Part shown: one piece after another, positions 14,025 through 25,344 of the stretch
How the letters are laid out: every line of letters starts with the position of its first letter
Numbering within the stretch: the stretch's first letter is position 1
Source of the DNA: Onthophagus taurus
Taxonomy: Eukaryota; Arthropoda; Insecta; Coleoptera; Scarabaeidae
Assembly: GCF_036711975.1 (NCBI RefSeq)
Contig: NC_091972.1
Location: 8,003,001-8,067,000, forward strand
Direction of reading: 5' to 3'
Length of the DNA: 64,000 nucleotides
Position numbers and translations under genes: made by a program
The notes under the pieces: model-generated
What the model was told of the DNA's origin: nothing
What the model saw: the letters and a program-made list of their open reading frames with translations, nothing else
Databases searched by the model: none

Positions 14025-14165
14025 TTCGTAGGCTTTCACGGCCGGTGTTATTAGAAATAAAACTAGAAACTTCCGGGTTATGCCGTTGTTTTGCCGTGAA
14101 AAGTACTTTTGAACTTGTTTCTGAAGAACGCATATCCCGGAAATTTCCAGTTTTATTATCTAACA
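14025..14165. repeat. Dispersed foldback repeat (Penelope-end-like)
   Basis: The stretch begins AAGTTCGTAGGCTTTCACGG, and the same segment with a few changes is at about 4240-4320 beside the Penelope-like element. It also folds on itself: the segment with ATAAAACTAGAAACTTCCGG near 14057 pairs with an inverted copy near 14133-14160, giving imperfect arms of about 28 bases around a loop of roughly 50 bases. Its kinship with the element next to the 4.3 kb copy suggests a solo end of that retroelement family, but a small non-autonomous foldback element is also possible. Confidence 0.6.
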
Positions 14166-14169
14166 TTCT

Positions 14170-15095
14170 TAATCTTTAATCCTATTTTCAATAAGGGAAA
14201 ATTCAAACAGGCGATTTTAAAAAAATTATTTAAATTAAAGTGTTCACTCCTAATTATTTAGGAGAAAATATTTTGCTGTTTTCAAAAAACGTTAAATTTA
14301 ATCACGGATTTTAAGAAATCTATATAAATTGAATTGTTCACCGTGGAAAATTAAGACATGATCTAGTTTTAGTTTCAAACTTTCCTTTGTAACCTGAAAA
14401 AGTTTCATTTATGAACTCTGATCTTTATTGGAAAAAACAATTTGTGTTATCAGCCATTCTCAACACACAGCAATTTTAAATCGATAGTTTTTTAAACTTT
14501 TATCAATAATAATCTGTACATATATAGTATTCGCGCAGTTATTAGACATTGCTAAATGTTAAAAGAAACACTTTATGAATGACTAAAATTAAACGATAAC
14601 TACTTACATCACTTAAAGTCGGAATATTTTTTCTTCTTTTTAGTTTAAATAAAAATGAACTCCGATTTATAGGATACAGAGTAACGTTAATCAATTATCC
14701 TGAAAAAGTAAAGGTAATAATAAAGTTATGGTTGCAAAATATTTAATTAAAAAATACATAAATCAACGTGTTTTGGTTTCAATTATTTTTAAGTTAGATT
14801 AGAGCGGATTCCATTGCATACTTCGCATCTAGGAGAAAGTAAACATCAATTAATGGATTTGTACTTTTGCATTCTCATTAATATAACTCACCATTTAAAT
14901 GCCTTGAATGTGGTATTTCAAGGAAAAGTGCCAATTAATTCATAACATATTTGATAAAATTGAAACTATTAAAAACAATGTAAAAATTTAAAAAAAAATT
15001 TAAAAATTTTCCTGTTATGAAATAACAAGTCACGTTTTTCGCATTTAAGAAAAGGACGTCAAACAGTAAACCAATAATATACTCAATAATAAAAC
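14170..15095. other. AT-rich intergenic stretch
   Basis: No coding potential and no recognised repeat were seen. Confidence 0.4.
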
Positions 15096-15097
15096 CA

Positions 15098-15513
15098 TAT
15101 ACAGGATGTTCAGAAATTGGCGGATAATCTACACGTAACGACATTCTACGACCGATTCTGAATCGAAAATCTTATGTTAAAATTTAAAATGTTGTTCTAC
15201 TATGTTGCCAAATGTGTTTTTCATGAAGATATGATAATGAAAAAATGTTAAAAACAAACTTTAAAGCTAAAGAAAATAACTTTAACAAAGAAAGTTGTTT
15301 TCAAAATTCTTTTCATTCTAATTACAGCTTATTTATCAACAGATATTGAATATTAATAATTATTTATGGACAAATTATCCGGCCTTTGAGAACCTCATGA
15401 AGACGTATGGGACAACATTTTACAATTAAGAACAATCAAGATTTTCGCTTTAGAATCGAAGGAAGAATGTCGCTACGTGTAGATTATCTGCCAATTTCTG
15501 AACACCCTGTATA
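15098..15513. mobile_element. MITE with long imperfect terminal inverted repeats and TA target duplication
   Basis: The left end reads TATACAGGATGTTCAGAAAT and the right end is its inverse (about 15492-15513). Both ends are flanked by TA, as expected for Tc1/mariner-type insertion. The inverted match continues inwards with gaps for about 100 bases (segments GACATTCT, CGATTCT, CGAAAATCTT and AAAATGTTGT recur in inverse order). The element is about 412 bp and has no coding capacity, so it is a non-autonomous foldback transposon. It sits directly beside the piggyBac fragment that begins near 15524. Confidence 0.85.
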
Positions 15514-15523
15514 ATCGACGTTG

Positions 15524-16085
15524 TATACATTTATGGAAATATTAATCTACATATCAATTATCCATTTACCTACCAGTGCGCGGTATTACTGGTCGATTAA
15601 ATTAGAGATAATTCAAATCAAAGAAACCATGAGTCAGCATAGCTTTAACAGTATTCGATCTAACATTCATTTTACAGAAAACATAAAAACAAAATCACAA
15701 TATGCTGATCATCTTTATAAACTTAGGTCAATTATTGACCACTTGGATGCTAAAGTTAAAGAAGTATCTTCTTATGAAACCATGCAAAATATTTCAAATT
15801 TAGGATTTCGGTGTATGCAGAAAATAAATTTTGTATAGTATGTTTCCAATTACCATACCATGATTTCTTTAATGACTTATTCAGCTACTAAAAGAATTTA
15901 TTTATTGGATGCCAAATGACCACCGGAAAATGTGCTCAAAAAGAGACAAAGGGCTACTATGACAACGCTGCCAAACAAATAATAGGCCTGTTTTGGTACA
16001 AGAGATCTGTAGTTCTGAACCTTTCCGCGCATACGTCTAATATGCAATATGTATGCGCAGAAAGGTTCAGAACATGCCTAATGTA
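15524..16085 (+). mobile_element. piggyBac-type transposase fragment (N-terminal half of the catalytic domain)
   Basis: An open frame to 15838 encodes ILIYISIIHLPTSARYYWS, then EIIQIKETMSQHSFNSIRS, NIHFTENIKTKSQ and LYKLRSIIDHLDAKVKEV. This is the piggyBac DDE domain start ('RYYWSxxLEIPxIxxTMSxxRFxxIRSxIHFxDN...LYKLRPIIDHL'). After the stop the sequence diverges; a later stretch at about 15918-15990 (PPENVLKK ... FWYKRSVVL) resembles the C-terminal half of the same family, so the middle was lost. No intact ends were found. Confidence 0.75.
16012..16073. repeat. Near-perfect 23 bp inverted repeat shared with the 451 bp array
   Basis: The arms at 16012-16034 and 16051-16073 differ at one position and flank a 16-base loop. 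The core GCGCAGAAAGGTTCAGAAC of the right arm also occurs once in every 451 bp unit (near 2998, 3449 and 3900). In those units the following bases (ACTACAGA...CTCTTG...ACCAAAA) match the inverse of the left flank here, with a 12-base insertion. Confidence 0.85.
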
Positions 16086-16089
16086 AATA

Positions 16090-17275
16090 TATCAACAGTG
16101 ATCAGAAGAGGCAATAATAATAATAAGCTTTGGCAATAATATTGGCTTATGTAACTCTAGTTTCGAATTTTGTGGCGATAAAATTTTGAATAAAAAGATT
16201 ATTCCTTACCCAAATTTGGATAAGATTATAACATGCGTGGTTAGGTCCAAAGAAATGGTACATCCATTTCTGTATCGAAGTCATCAAAAGAACCGTGAAA
16301 ATCCAGCAACTAGTATTCAATAAGATCTTGCAGTAAAGAAGAAAAGAGGACCTAGATAAATATGTATCACCAACGGATGTACAAAGTGGTATTGCACATT
16401 ACTATCATACATTAAATATTCGAAGTGTGATGTACAATTATTAAAACATCTTACTGTTTCAATGATTTTCATCAATAAAAATGTTAATAATGTATTTGTA
16501 TTATTGTTTTGTTAATGTATTATTATTTAAAAATGCACTGTGTATCATATCTATACATTGACAAAATAATCACCACATTAACAAAATAATCAATGGAATA
16601 AAATTAGTCTTTTGAATGAGTTGTCATCATTTAATAAATCAATTTATTAATATGCGTTAATACGTCAATATCGCGTTATATAAAAGAGATAAAGTTTTAT
16701 TTATTCATTTTTATAAAAATATTTAAAGTTTATTCTCTTTTATTGTCAGGGATTTTATACAAAAGGAACAATAGAGTGGAAAGAACAAAAGGAAAAAAAA
16801 GGAGTTGGGGCTATATTATTGGAAACCATTGTTGCTTTATGTTGCAGATAGCATTATTGTGTTCTGTACATAATTCTATATATACGAGATGACACAAGCG
16901 TAAATTGTGGACGGATGGCGTAACGGATGAGATAATTACAGTTCAGTTTTTTTTTAATACACTCACCAGTTACTTTTCTTTCTTTATTTTTTTTCTATAT
17001 AAGAAAAAAGAAAAACCAGCTGGTGTGTGTTATACTTACGAAAGAACACGGTTCGTAGATATCCAAGGTTTTAAAAGTTGTTTAATGCACAATAATGAGA
17101 AAAAATCACTTCCTTTCGATAAGGTGAATTCACTCTTTTGTTACTTTGTAGAACACACAATCACGAGAAAGTTAATGATAATTCACTTCACTGTATTATA
17201 AAATTCACTGTAAAAATATATTTTTTTTTCAATTTTTTGTGGAAATAAAGGAAAATTTAAGAAAACGACCATTGA
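16090..17275. other. AT-rich intergenic region
   Basis: The frame at 16905-17201 encodes an F/Y/K-rich low-complexity peptide that I do not believe is real. Nothing else was recognised. Confidence 0.4.
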
Positions 17276-17279
17276 TTCT

Positions 17280-19228
17280 ATAAAAACAGTAACACTTTTT
17301 ATTTTTGTAAGCGTATTTTCACTATGACTAGCTGTACATTATATATATTTATATATATTTCATATATATAGAGCGACATTTTTATACACATATTCACAAT
17401 TTTTTTTGCTTTTTTGCCAGCCGAGGATCCGACGGCAGCTTTAAATTTATTTTTTACTTTAATTTAAATGTTTTTTTGTTTTCCTGAAGTTATATTTACA
17501 CGAACTTCGATAGGTTTCTTTGGTCTAGCTATTTTAGCTAAAAGTATATGTCAGATCTTTTGCTAGTTTTATTTTTTTTTAGTTTTATCATCGGGTGCTA
17601 GCTCTAGGTTGCTCCAAATTTTCATAACAAAGTAGCGTATTTATAAAGTCTGCTACAAAAATAAAATTTTTTTTAAAAAGAGCTCCAATAAGTTTCAGTC
17701 GTTCATAGTAAGCGCAAAGTTTTTTTTATATATTTTTTTAGGAAAATTTAGAACAACCATTTTCGTTTTTAATATGTTTGGTTCGAAGTACACATGAAGA
17801 TTATTAATTATTTGGTATACTGTGTTTATAATGTGATAATGAAGAAAATAATTATTTATTTCAATGTTTTTTGATCATTTTTATAATTATTTTCTTCACT
17901 ACCTACAAAAATTAAACAATTAACGTGAGTGTGAAATACCTCTTAACTCTTTACCAACACTGATATTTCGGAGTTTTTTTATATTTTTATTTTTTTGGAA
18001 AAATACACATCGCTACCTCCACTATATGTTTTTTGCTTCATTTTACATCGTTTTTTTTTTCTTCTATACATTCGCCTCTACTTAAAAATTATAATTCGAA
18101 GGAAAATATTAATTAAAAATCGTATAATTTGGAGTTTAATAATATTTTTGAAATTATCCCAGTAATGTTATTAATGTTTTTAAATCCACGATTTCAAAAA
18201 ATTAAAATAAATACACATGAGTTTATACGCCGATTATACATATGGCATCGAATAATAATAATAATAATAAATATCTTGAATCGATATTTTTTTCTTTTTA
18301 TTTGCTCGTCACGTCGGTCGTCTGTTTTATTGTCCATAATCGAGTTTTTATTATTATTTTTTTTTTAGATTTTTAGGAATTTACACTGATCTGCACTATA
18401 CATACATTATCGTTATTATTATTACGTTATAAGATTCTTAGTCGATATTGAAAGACTCATCGGTGTATTTAATTTTTTTATGATTTTTTCAACTTTTTTT
18501 TTGAAACGGGAACCGAATGGAATGTTTTTTTTTTACAAAAAAATTGAAAATATGCAAAATATGTTTTCGAGGAATGTTATTTTTGTTTTGAATTTTCGAA
18601 AATATTAAGTTATCGACTAGAAATGCATAATTTCAATTTTTTTATCCATTTAGACCATTCAATTTTAATTTTTAATATTTACATTTCTGCCATAAAGGGA
18701 AGTTTTCACTTTCCCTTGGATAAGTAATAAATTTAAAACACAAAATATTAATAAAAATAAAAATTGAATGACCTAATTCCTTTAAATTTATCTTTAATTT
18801 TGATCTGTAAACAGGATTTTTTTTGACATTACTTGAAGCAAAGGATTTTAAAGCGATTTGATAATTTTTTTTTATTTTTTGATTTGAGTTTTGGCACGTC
18901 ACAATTAAAAAAATTTTGTGAACTAAGGATATGTTTAGCCGGGTGCACTAAGGTCTTTAAATATCCATTTTTTTAGTCGATTTTAGTTTTCAAAATGTAT
19001 CGAACCGATATTAATGAAATTAAATAGAGCAAACATAGAGTAATCATCACAATAGGGGGAGAAGTCGTCTTCTATAATAATAATAATGAATTAAGAAGAA
19101 AAGGTCGTCTTCTATTCCGTCAGATCAGAGTACCACGCCCGGATAGGTTGGAGCATGCGCCCCTCCCAGAATGAGGAGAGACACTTCTATCGCACTATTA
19201 TCACAAGGGGTTTATCACATCACAGCGA
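17280..19228 (-). other. Probable long 3' UTR of the glutamine-rich gene
   Basis: This T-rich stretch (A-rich on the minus strand) follows the stop of the 19.2 kb gene without any other coding signal. On the minus strand it holds several AATAAA-type signals and two TGTAAATA sites that match the Pumilio consensus (inverse at 17493-17500 and 18676-18683), plus many AU-rich tracts. The composition is typical of a long regulated 3' UTR in insects. The true end of the transcript cannot be placed from sequence alone. Confidence 0.35.
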
Positions 19229-19921
19229 TCACACGTTGTAGCACACTTGGTGAATTTGTGGAAATGTGGACGCTATCGGAATCGCAGAACTAACATAAGG
19301 ATGGAGCCTATGAGCTCGCAGATACTGTCTGTATTTCCCGGTGAGGATGTGTTTATCATCCGGTCGATCTGGTGAACGATCTGGATCGGTCCAGTGTCCA
19401 GAATCTGATCCTGAACTATAAGTTGTCGTTCCTGATACTAAATTGTCTCTTTTGCTGCAGTATGATGTGGTTGTATTTATTGGCACTAAAGGTGGCAGGG
19501 AGTCCCAAAGTTGTTGTTGTTGCCTTTCGGCATACTGTACTGGGTATTGGGCCGCTTGTTGAGGAACTTGCTGTGGTAATTGTTGACCTCTCATCATTCG
19601 TCTTTTAGATGAGATGGTCGCGGCGGATGTCGAAGATGTTTGTTGTCTATTGGGGAGATTATTCACAAACGGACTTCGACGTTGGCTTTCAATTTTTCTG
19701 AAGTAACAAGGATGGATCATCAGCAACGGTTCATTCCTGACACCAACCGGCGGTTTAGCCTGATTCGGAAGTTCATATTCAACACTGCAATCCACGTGTA
19801 ATGGTCTTGAGTAGTCCTTTTGTTGCACTACAGATCTTTGCACAACCGCACTGACCGTTTGCTGCTGCTGCTGTTGCTGTTGAACAGCTGACGGATCGTA
19901 AGATGGGTAACACGAAGCCAT
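19229..19921 (-). CDS. Glutamine-rich protein of unknown function (230 aa, single exon)
   Basis: The ATG lies in a fair context (AAG before ATGG) and the frame is open for 230 codons without an intron. Residues 14-21 are eight glutamines encoded by mixed CAG/CAA, and residues 113-137 are also Q-rich. Between them, residues 41-90 form a more complex block (HVDCSVEYELPNQAKPP, then EPLLMIHPCYFRKIESQRR and SPFVNNLP) that looks conserved. The C-terminal block at 164-216 holds an SGSDSGHW stretch, an acidic/proline segment (DPDRSPDRPDD) and a basic KYRQYLRAHRLHPY. There is no signal peptide or membrane segment. Such a protein is likely nuclear or cytoplasmic and disordered outside the two blocks. 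I do not recognise the family. The surrounding DNA is gene-poor, as is common for regulated genes. Confidence 0.8.
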   Translation of the reverse strand: MASCYPSYDPSAVQQQQQQQQTVSAVVQRSVVQQKDYSRPLHVDCSVEYELPNQAKPPVGVRNEPLLMIHPCYFRKIESQRRSPFVNNLPNRQQTSSTSAATISSKRRMMRGQQLPQQVPQQAAQYPVQYAERQQQQLWDSLPPLVPINTTTSYCSKRDNLVSGTTTYSSGSDSGHWTDPDRSPDRPDDKHILTGKYRQYLRAHRLHPYVSSAIPIASTFPQIHQVCYNV

Positions 19922-19944
19922 CTTATTAACAAGAGTCTATATTG

Positions 19945-20289
19945 TTATTGAAAAGTTCTCTCTCGACCGAGTCTCTGGCTCGACTGAACACTCGTTCGGA
20001 GTCTCTGTTGGTTCTGAGTTTGGCGGCCGTCGACGGCGCCGACGTCGGAGTTTCTGGTCCGGTTGGTGGGGGAAGGAAATCGATGAGGCCAGGCATTTTG
20101 TTCGTCTAGGAGAGTGTCTGTGCCACGGGAGTACGTCATCTGATTCGCTGTCTGCGTATTGGTACGTCCGTGTGAATGTGTTATTCGTACACAGGGGCGC
20201 CGTATGTGTGTGTGTGAATGTACACGCTGCGAGTACGTAACAGCAGAACTGGGCACCGCTCTAATTACTCTGACTAAGCGGTGCCTCAT
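19945..20289 (-). other. 5' leader of the glutamine-rich gene with a 114-codon upstream frame
   Basis: The region directly upstream of the 19921 start is GC- and CpG-richer than its surroundings, as expected for a promoter and 5' UTR. An ATG at 20289 opens a 114-codon frame (rich in R, S, T, H and Q) that ends 23 bases before the main ATG. Its composition looks like translated leader and not a folded protein. Whether it lies in the messenger depends on the start site, which cannot be seen here. Confidence 0.4.
20252..20285. repeat. Perfect 9 bp inverted repeat in the leader
   Basis: GGCACCGCT (20252-20260) is exactly inverted as AGCGGTGCC (20277-20285) around a 16-base spacer. On the minus strand the stem begins one base after the upstream ATG (20289-20287). 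Confidence 0.7.
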
Positions 20290-20329
20290 TGTTATTTGAA
20301 CTACTTTGATCGGCGCCGCTACGTTTTAT

Positions 20330-23300
20330 AGCTTTCAATTTTACATTTTTTTTTGTACAGTTGCAAATTTTTTCGCTGCAATTGTTCCTTTTTTATTTTT
20401 AACACTATTTACTGCTTGTTTTAGATTGCTAATTATTTTTATACACATTTTTTTTGATGACATTGTAACATGAAAATAAATTCGTTTATTGTTTTATATG
20501 TATCTAGATTTAATCTATTAATAGCAAGCAGTTGTTACTAAAAATAACTTTGGTTATGTAGGAGAAGTATAAGTGTATAGAATTAGTAAAGAATCGCAAT
20601 AAAATTGCTACTATAATAACTTTAGGCGGCAATCCCTTATGATACTTAAATAATGTATTAATATTATGTATATTTTTGAAGGCATCCAGGGTGAGACGCA
20701 TTAACCAGGCTTTCAACAATACAGAGTCAATGCTGGGTGATAGACATACAAGGCACGTTAGATAGAATTACCATTAATATGAAGTGTATAATTACGCGGG
20801 CAAAGCTATAGACTTTATAAAAAAGTCTGGAATGACACACAAGACTTTAGCCCATAGCGATAATTCTATCCGACTTTAAACTGGAAGCAAATGTCTTAAA
20901 TACCTTGACAGGCTAGGTCAGCCTCCAGTAGTCGAAAAGAATTACAATAATCAGATAATCCAAACTGTAAGAACAAGTTTGGAATTACATTAACAAAATC
21001 CTTGATTGCAAGAAAACGAGAAAAAGTCAAAAACTACGCTAACCGAATACCAAACTTGAAGAAAAATCTGAAATTACCGTACTTAGGTCATACTCAATTT
21101 TAGAATTAAGTACGAAAACGGTCAAAATTAGAAATAATACTGCCTACCATCTAATCTGAAAGTGCATAAGCGGTTCATACTCCTATCTCATAAGCAATAC
21201 AATCAATAAAAGAAATGTTATAAGAAGCTTTAGCTTTCGCTGTGGTCGATTGTAAAAGTTCCTTAAACTTAGAAAGGTCATTACGTCTAGGTATTATAGA
21301 TCCCAACCAATTTTGTAACTTATTTGAACAGATAACTTTACTGCAATTTTTTTTATCGATCGGTTGAAAAGATATCGATCTCTAAAGTGAGGGGCCTTGA
21401 CTTTTGGCACGGATAGTAGTCAGAAATCAAAAGCTAGCCTGGAATGAACATGGCTATAAAATACAGAGCAAGATTTGAATTACTCTGGTGAGACTCAAAT
21501 AGACAAGAAAATATCAGGAATTACAGTGTTTCGAATTCCGAATTGAACAGCAAATCTAGAATTGACAGGATTCTAGACAAATACTGACAATGTGAAAATG
21601 TGGTTGTCAGGATAGAAAGCTGCTTCAATTTATTTTCTATATTTCCCGATAATTATCATACCTTATGCTTTTTCCTTTCTTGTCTATGTGCATAATGGTA
21701 TTTATCCCCCAATATGTTGGTATCTGTTCTATTCTCTAGATTTATTGGTCTTAATTCATTTTACCTATTTTGCTTATATCTGGTTGAATGTTGTAATTTC
21801 CAGTATCTTATTCTTCTTCTGCTCTTCTTTAATTTTTTATGTTTTGTATTATATTTAATTTTGTATATAAGACTCCTCTGTTTTCTCAAAAACTCTTCCA
21901 AACACCTTTCTTTTGCTTGTTTTACTGTCTCATTGGCTTTGTTAGGTTGTTGTTTATATTTGACTCTACTTGACATATATAACGGATTTTCTAATACAGA
22001 AATCAACCAACCTCTTTGTTATTATAAATTTGTATCTCTTCCGTGGTCACCCATTGTACCATAATCTATTTTATTACTATTATCGACATGGGAATTTCGA
22101 TTCTACAACTGGTATAGAGTTATCTAGATGCTATGATCACCTGTTATATCGCGACAAGAACTATCTATTCATTGAAATAATTTTTATTGCGTTCTCACGT
22201 TATTAACATGAACGCTGCGTATCAAGATTTCTGCTCTCTGACACCATTAAAGTATTACAAAAAAACCGAACAAGTCCCATTATTTACATTGTTTAATTGT
22301 GAAAGTAGTCGTTTTATGGGTCTTCGATGACAATATTGATGTCCAAACGCAAATAAAGATGGTAACTAATATAAAGAAGAATAACATAATAAGTTAGTTT
22401 AAACTTTTACACATTTGCTTTATTTATTATATTTACTTTCTTTTTCTCATATAGGTATTTATGAGCTATTGAGACTTTATTTTCTTGTGGACTGCCTAAA
22501 GGTGTCATCTTGTAGCGATAACACAAACTAAATACGTAGTTAAAATGAAGGGAAAATTTTTATTCTTATCGACTTTATATACATAACAAAATTTAAAGAT
22601 TTGTTTTTACTTTAGATAATAATATCGACTTTAAGACTCGGTTGTATAGATATCATGAACAGGAACCCACATTAACCAACCTATTTTTTTTATACTTTGA
22701 ATTCTTGGATAGCATAAAATTTTTATGGCAGCAATAATAAGTGCAATCATGTGTTCACCACTTATCGTCGTATATAGCCCACATTTTCAATCTAACTAAA
22801 TATTTGTTATGTATTTTTTTAACGTGGCCGCGTCACACATACTTTTAAGCGGTATATAAATACAGTTGACGACGCTTTCCCAATGTTGTAACAATTTGAT
22901 GAAATGTGGACGTAAATATTTATTCTAAATATACATCCTTTAAAAAATCCGTATAATATCTCTTATCGGTAAGTATATAAAACTAAAAGTAAAAACCAAA
23001 TTGCATGGCACAAAAATATTTACTTCATCGTGTTGGTATTAACACTCAAAGCTCTTTATGGGTAAAAAATGTTTTTAATAATTTCAAACAATACAATCAT
23101 CATCGTATCATCAAATAACACCACGCACGAATGGTTTTATAGATATCATAACTAAAAATATCGTAACTGGAGCCACACTTCAGCTAGCTTTTAAATAATT
23201 GTTTTTGTGTTATCAAGTTATCGCTCGCGTGACTAAATGCGGCTATTTTTTTTTACGGAAATGTGACTATCTCGAAAACTGGCGTAGTAAAAGCACTCGA

Positions 23301-24355
23301 TTCAGAGACCATTATTTTTAACACAGCGAGACTATTTCGCCCGATTGCTTCACTTTGTTCCTGGCCGGATGTTGACGACAAACGGAAAGTAACAAAAAAA
23401 AACGGAATATAGTGTAAATAAAAATAGAAATGCTGTAGAAAAAGAGGCGTGATACCGTGCGAAAGAGGATTCGTCGAGCTTATCACGGAGGATTGACGAG
23501 CGACAGTGGGTTCTCTTCTTCGGCGACGAGTAGTGTAGAGAGAGATCTCTGAAACCAATCTGGAATCTCATTAAAACGTTTCTCGGCGTGTGCTCGAGGC
23601 GAAGAGCTTCAATTAAAAAAAATTTTGATGTTAACTTTTTTTTAATCATGGTCTTTTAAGTTAAACTTTAATTAATGAATTGAATGAATTGTCGATTTAT
23701 ATACTTTTAACAATAAAAATATATCTCCAATAATAGATTAATAAAGATATAGTACTTACCTGTAAAGTAGAACCAAATCGTTTTGTTCACAACATAAATA
23801 GGACAAAACAATAGTTTCGTGTTTCTTGGGATTTCTTTTTTTTTGTTATATCTAATAAACAATAAGAAACAATAAGTATTTGCTCGGATACAATAAAACC
23901 TTTTGTCTTTTTATTTATCAACAAATACTCATTCAAACTTAGCGAAACGGATTTATTGTTTTCTATAATAACGTATTGAAATAACAATAACCTTACGAAA
24001 CTTTTTACGGAAAAAAGTTGTTTTTCTGAAATTTAATTTAAATTCAAATTAAGTTTTTTTATGTAAACTGATATCGTTCAAAATCTTACCTGACAGATCG
24101 TAAACAACGCGTTTAATGGCACAGTGAGAGGTCCCAAGAGTACGACGATTACACCTTATTCTTGAATTGTGACAGTAGGGAAGACGACTTAATTTAAAAA
24201 ATTGGGGAGGCATTCCGAGAAGCTGAAAACTTGAAACGAAAAGAACGGTGGAGAACGAAAGGAGAAGTGTAAAACTTCTCTATAATGGAATGAAGAAAGA
24301 ATCTCCTCAGAAAACATATTTAACGAGCTGACTAATTGAAGCTTCTGAATTCAAA
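20330..24355. other. AT-rich intergenic region
   Basis: No convincing gene was seen. About 20700-21560 repeats short GGAATTAC/GAAATTACC-like words and may be an old degenerate repeat. A patch at 23250-23620 is richer in GC and CpG and could be a promoter or non-coding exon, but no start or splice pattern supports a gene. Near 24110-24190 a plus-strand stretch (EYDDYTLFLNCDSRED) faintly resembles the C-terminus of a LINE. Confidence 0.35.
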
Positions 24356-24359
24356 TCTA

Positions 24360-25340
24360 CAGTTGAACCTGGATAAGTGGGAACTCTGGGGGACACCTAA
24401 AGCTTCCCTTAATTATTTAGACACCATAGATATAGACATCAGATGATCATTTGTTTTGTCTCAAATGATTGCAAAATAGTCATCTCTTCTTGTTACAGCT
24501 TTGGTTAATACAGAATTTTAATATCTGATTCTTCAACATCTTGTTCATTTTGTTCCAACTTTTCATTAAGATAGTTCCAAAATATCATTATCATTTTGAT
24601 CTCTAATTCCTAAATCATTGTACACATTTATCAAAAAATGCCTCAGATCTTCACATATTTCCATAACAATCCACCAGTTCACATTCAATTTATTCATTAA
24701 GCTTGAATTTTTTAAATCCAGCTTTTTTCAAACAATTAGAAATCGTTTTCCCTTTTTTTCAAACCAAGACTTCCTAGTAAAGCGCATAGTTTTCCGTGGA
24801 ATTTCTTTTTCCACTCATTTCAAAGTGTGTCAAAATTCATAGTGAAGAATTTACGTTAAAAAACTTTAAAATTTTGGATGTCTGAAATTTTTGATAAGTT
24901 AGGAATGTCGTTATGAGCTGTGCAAATATTAACGAAAATAATTTTTCCTTTTGAAGACTCATTTTTTATCTGATATCAGTAACCATTTACGAAAGATAAT
25001 AAAAGTCATCCAAGAATTTTTGTTACTCTTATAATTCAGCGACAATGTCCTAATATTTTTGAAACATCTTGGTTTCTTTGATTTTCCAATGAAAAGCATT
25101 TCTAGTTTCTCGTCTGTCCATTATGGCGCATAACAATAACGTTTCAAATTTTTTAGTGTTTTTGTCGCCATGACAATTATAGTTTCTGTAACAATTACTT
25201 TTATAAGGAAAACATTTAAAAAACAACCCAGCCTCATAGATAGCAGTATTGTGGTATCATGTGTCTGTTCCAATGTCTTTGGTAACATTTTTCCATCGTA
25301 TTTGGCCTTGATGGCAGTGCTCCTCGTCTTCATCACTTAC
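24360..25340 (-). mobile_element. pogo/Tigger-type DNA transposon remnant
   Basis: The left end begins CAGTTGAACCTGGATAAGTG directly after TA, the usual end and target site of pogo/Tigger elements. On the minus strand, scattered over frames, are AGLFFKCFPYK, NCHGDKN, EMLFIGKSKKPRCFKNI, TLSLNYKSNKNSWMT and, further on, CTAHNDIPNL. In pogo/jerky transposases these correspond to 'DETGLFYKxxPxKT', 'GKSKxPRCFKN', 'YKxNxxAWMT' and 'DNCPAH' around the DDE catalytic acids. The first acid is not evident and the frames are shifted, so the copy is dead. I did not find the right terminal repeat; the element may reach to about 26200. Confidence 0.65.
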
Positions 25341-25344
25341 AACA

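Noticed and set aside
18248-18272. AATAATAAT simple repeat
   Set aside because: Ordinary microsatellite-like run in AT-rich DNA.
21714-22064. 116-codon hydrophobic frame on the plus strand
   Set aside because: Leucine/phenylalanine-rich translation of T-rich DNA; composition alone explains it.
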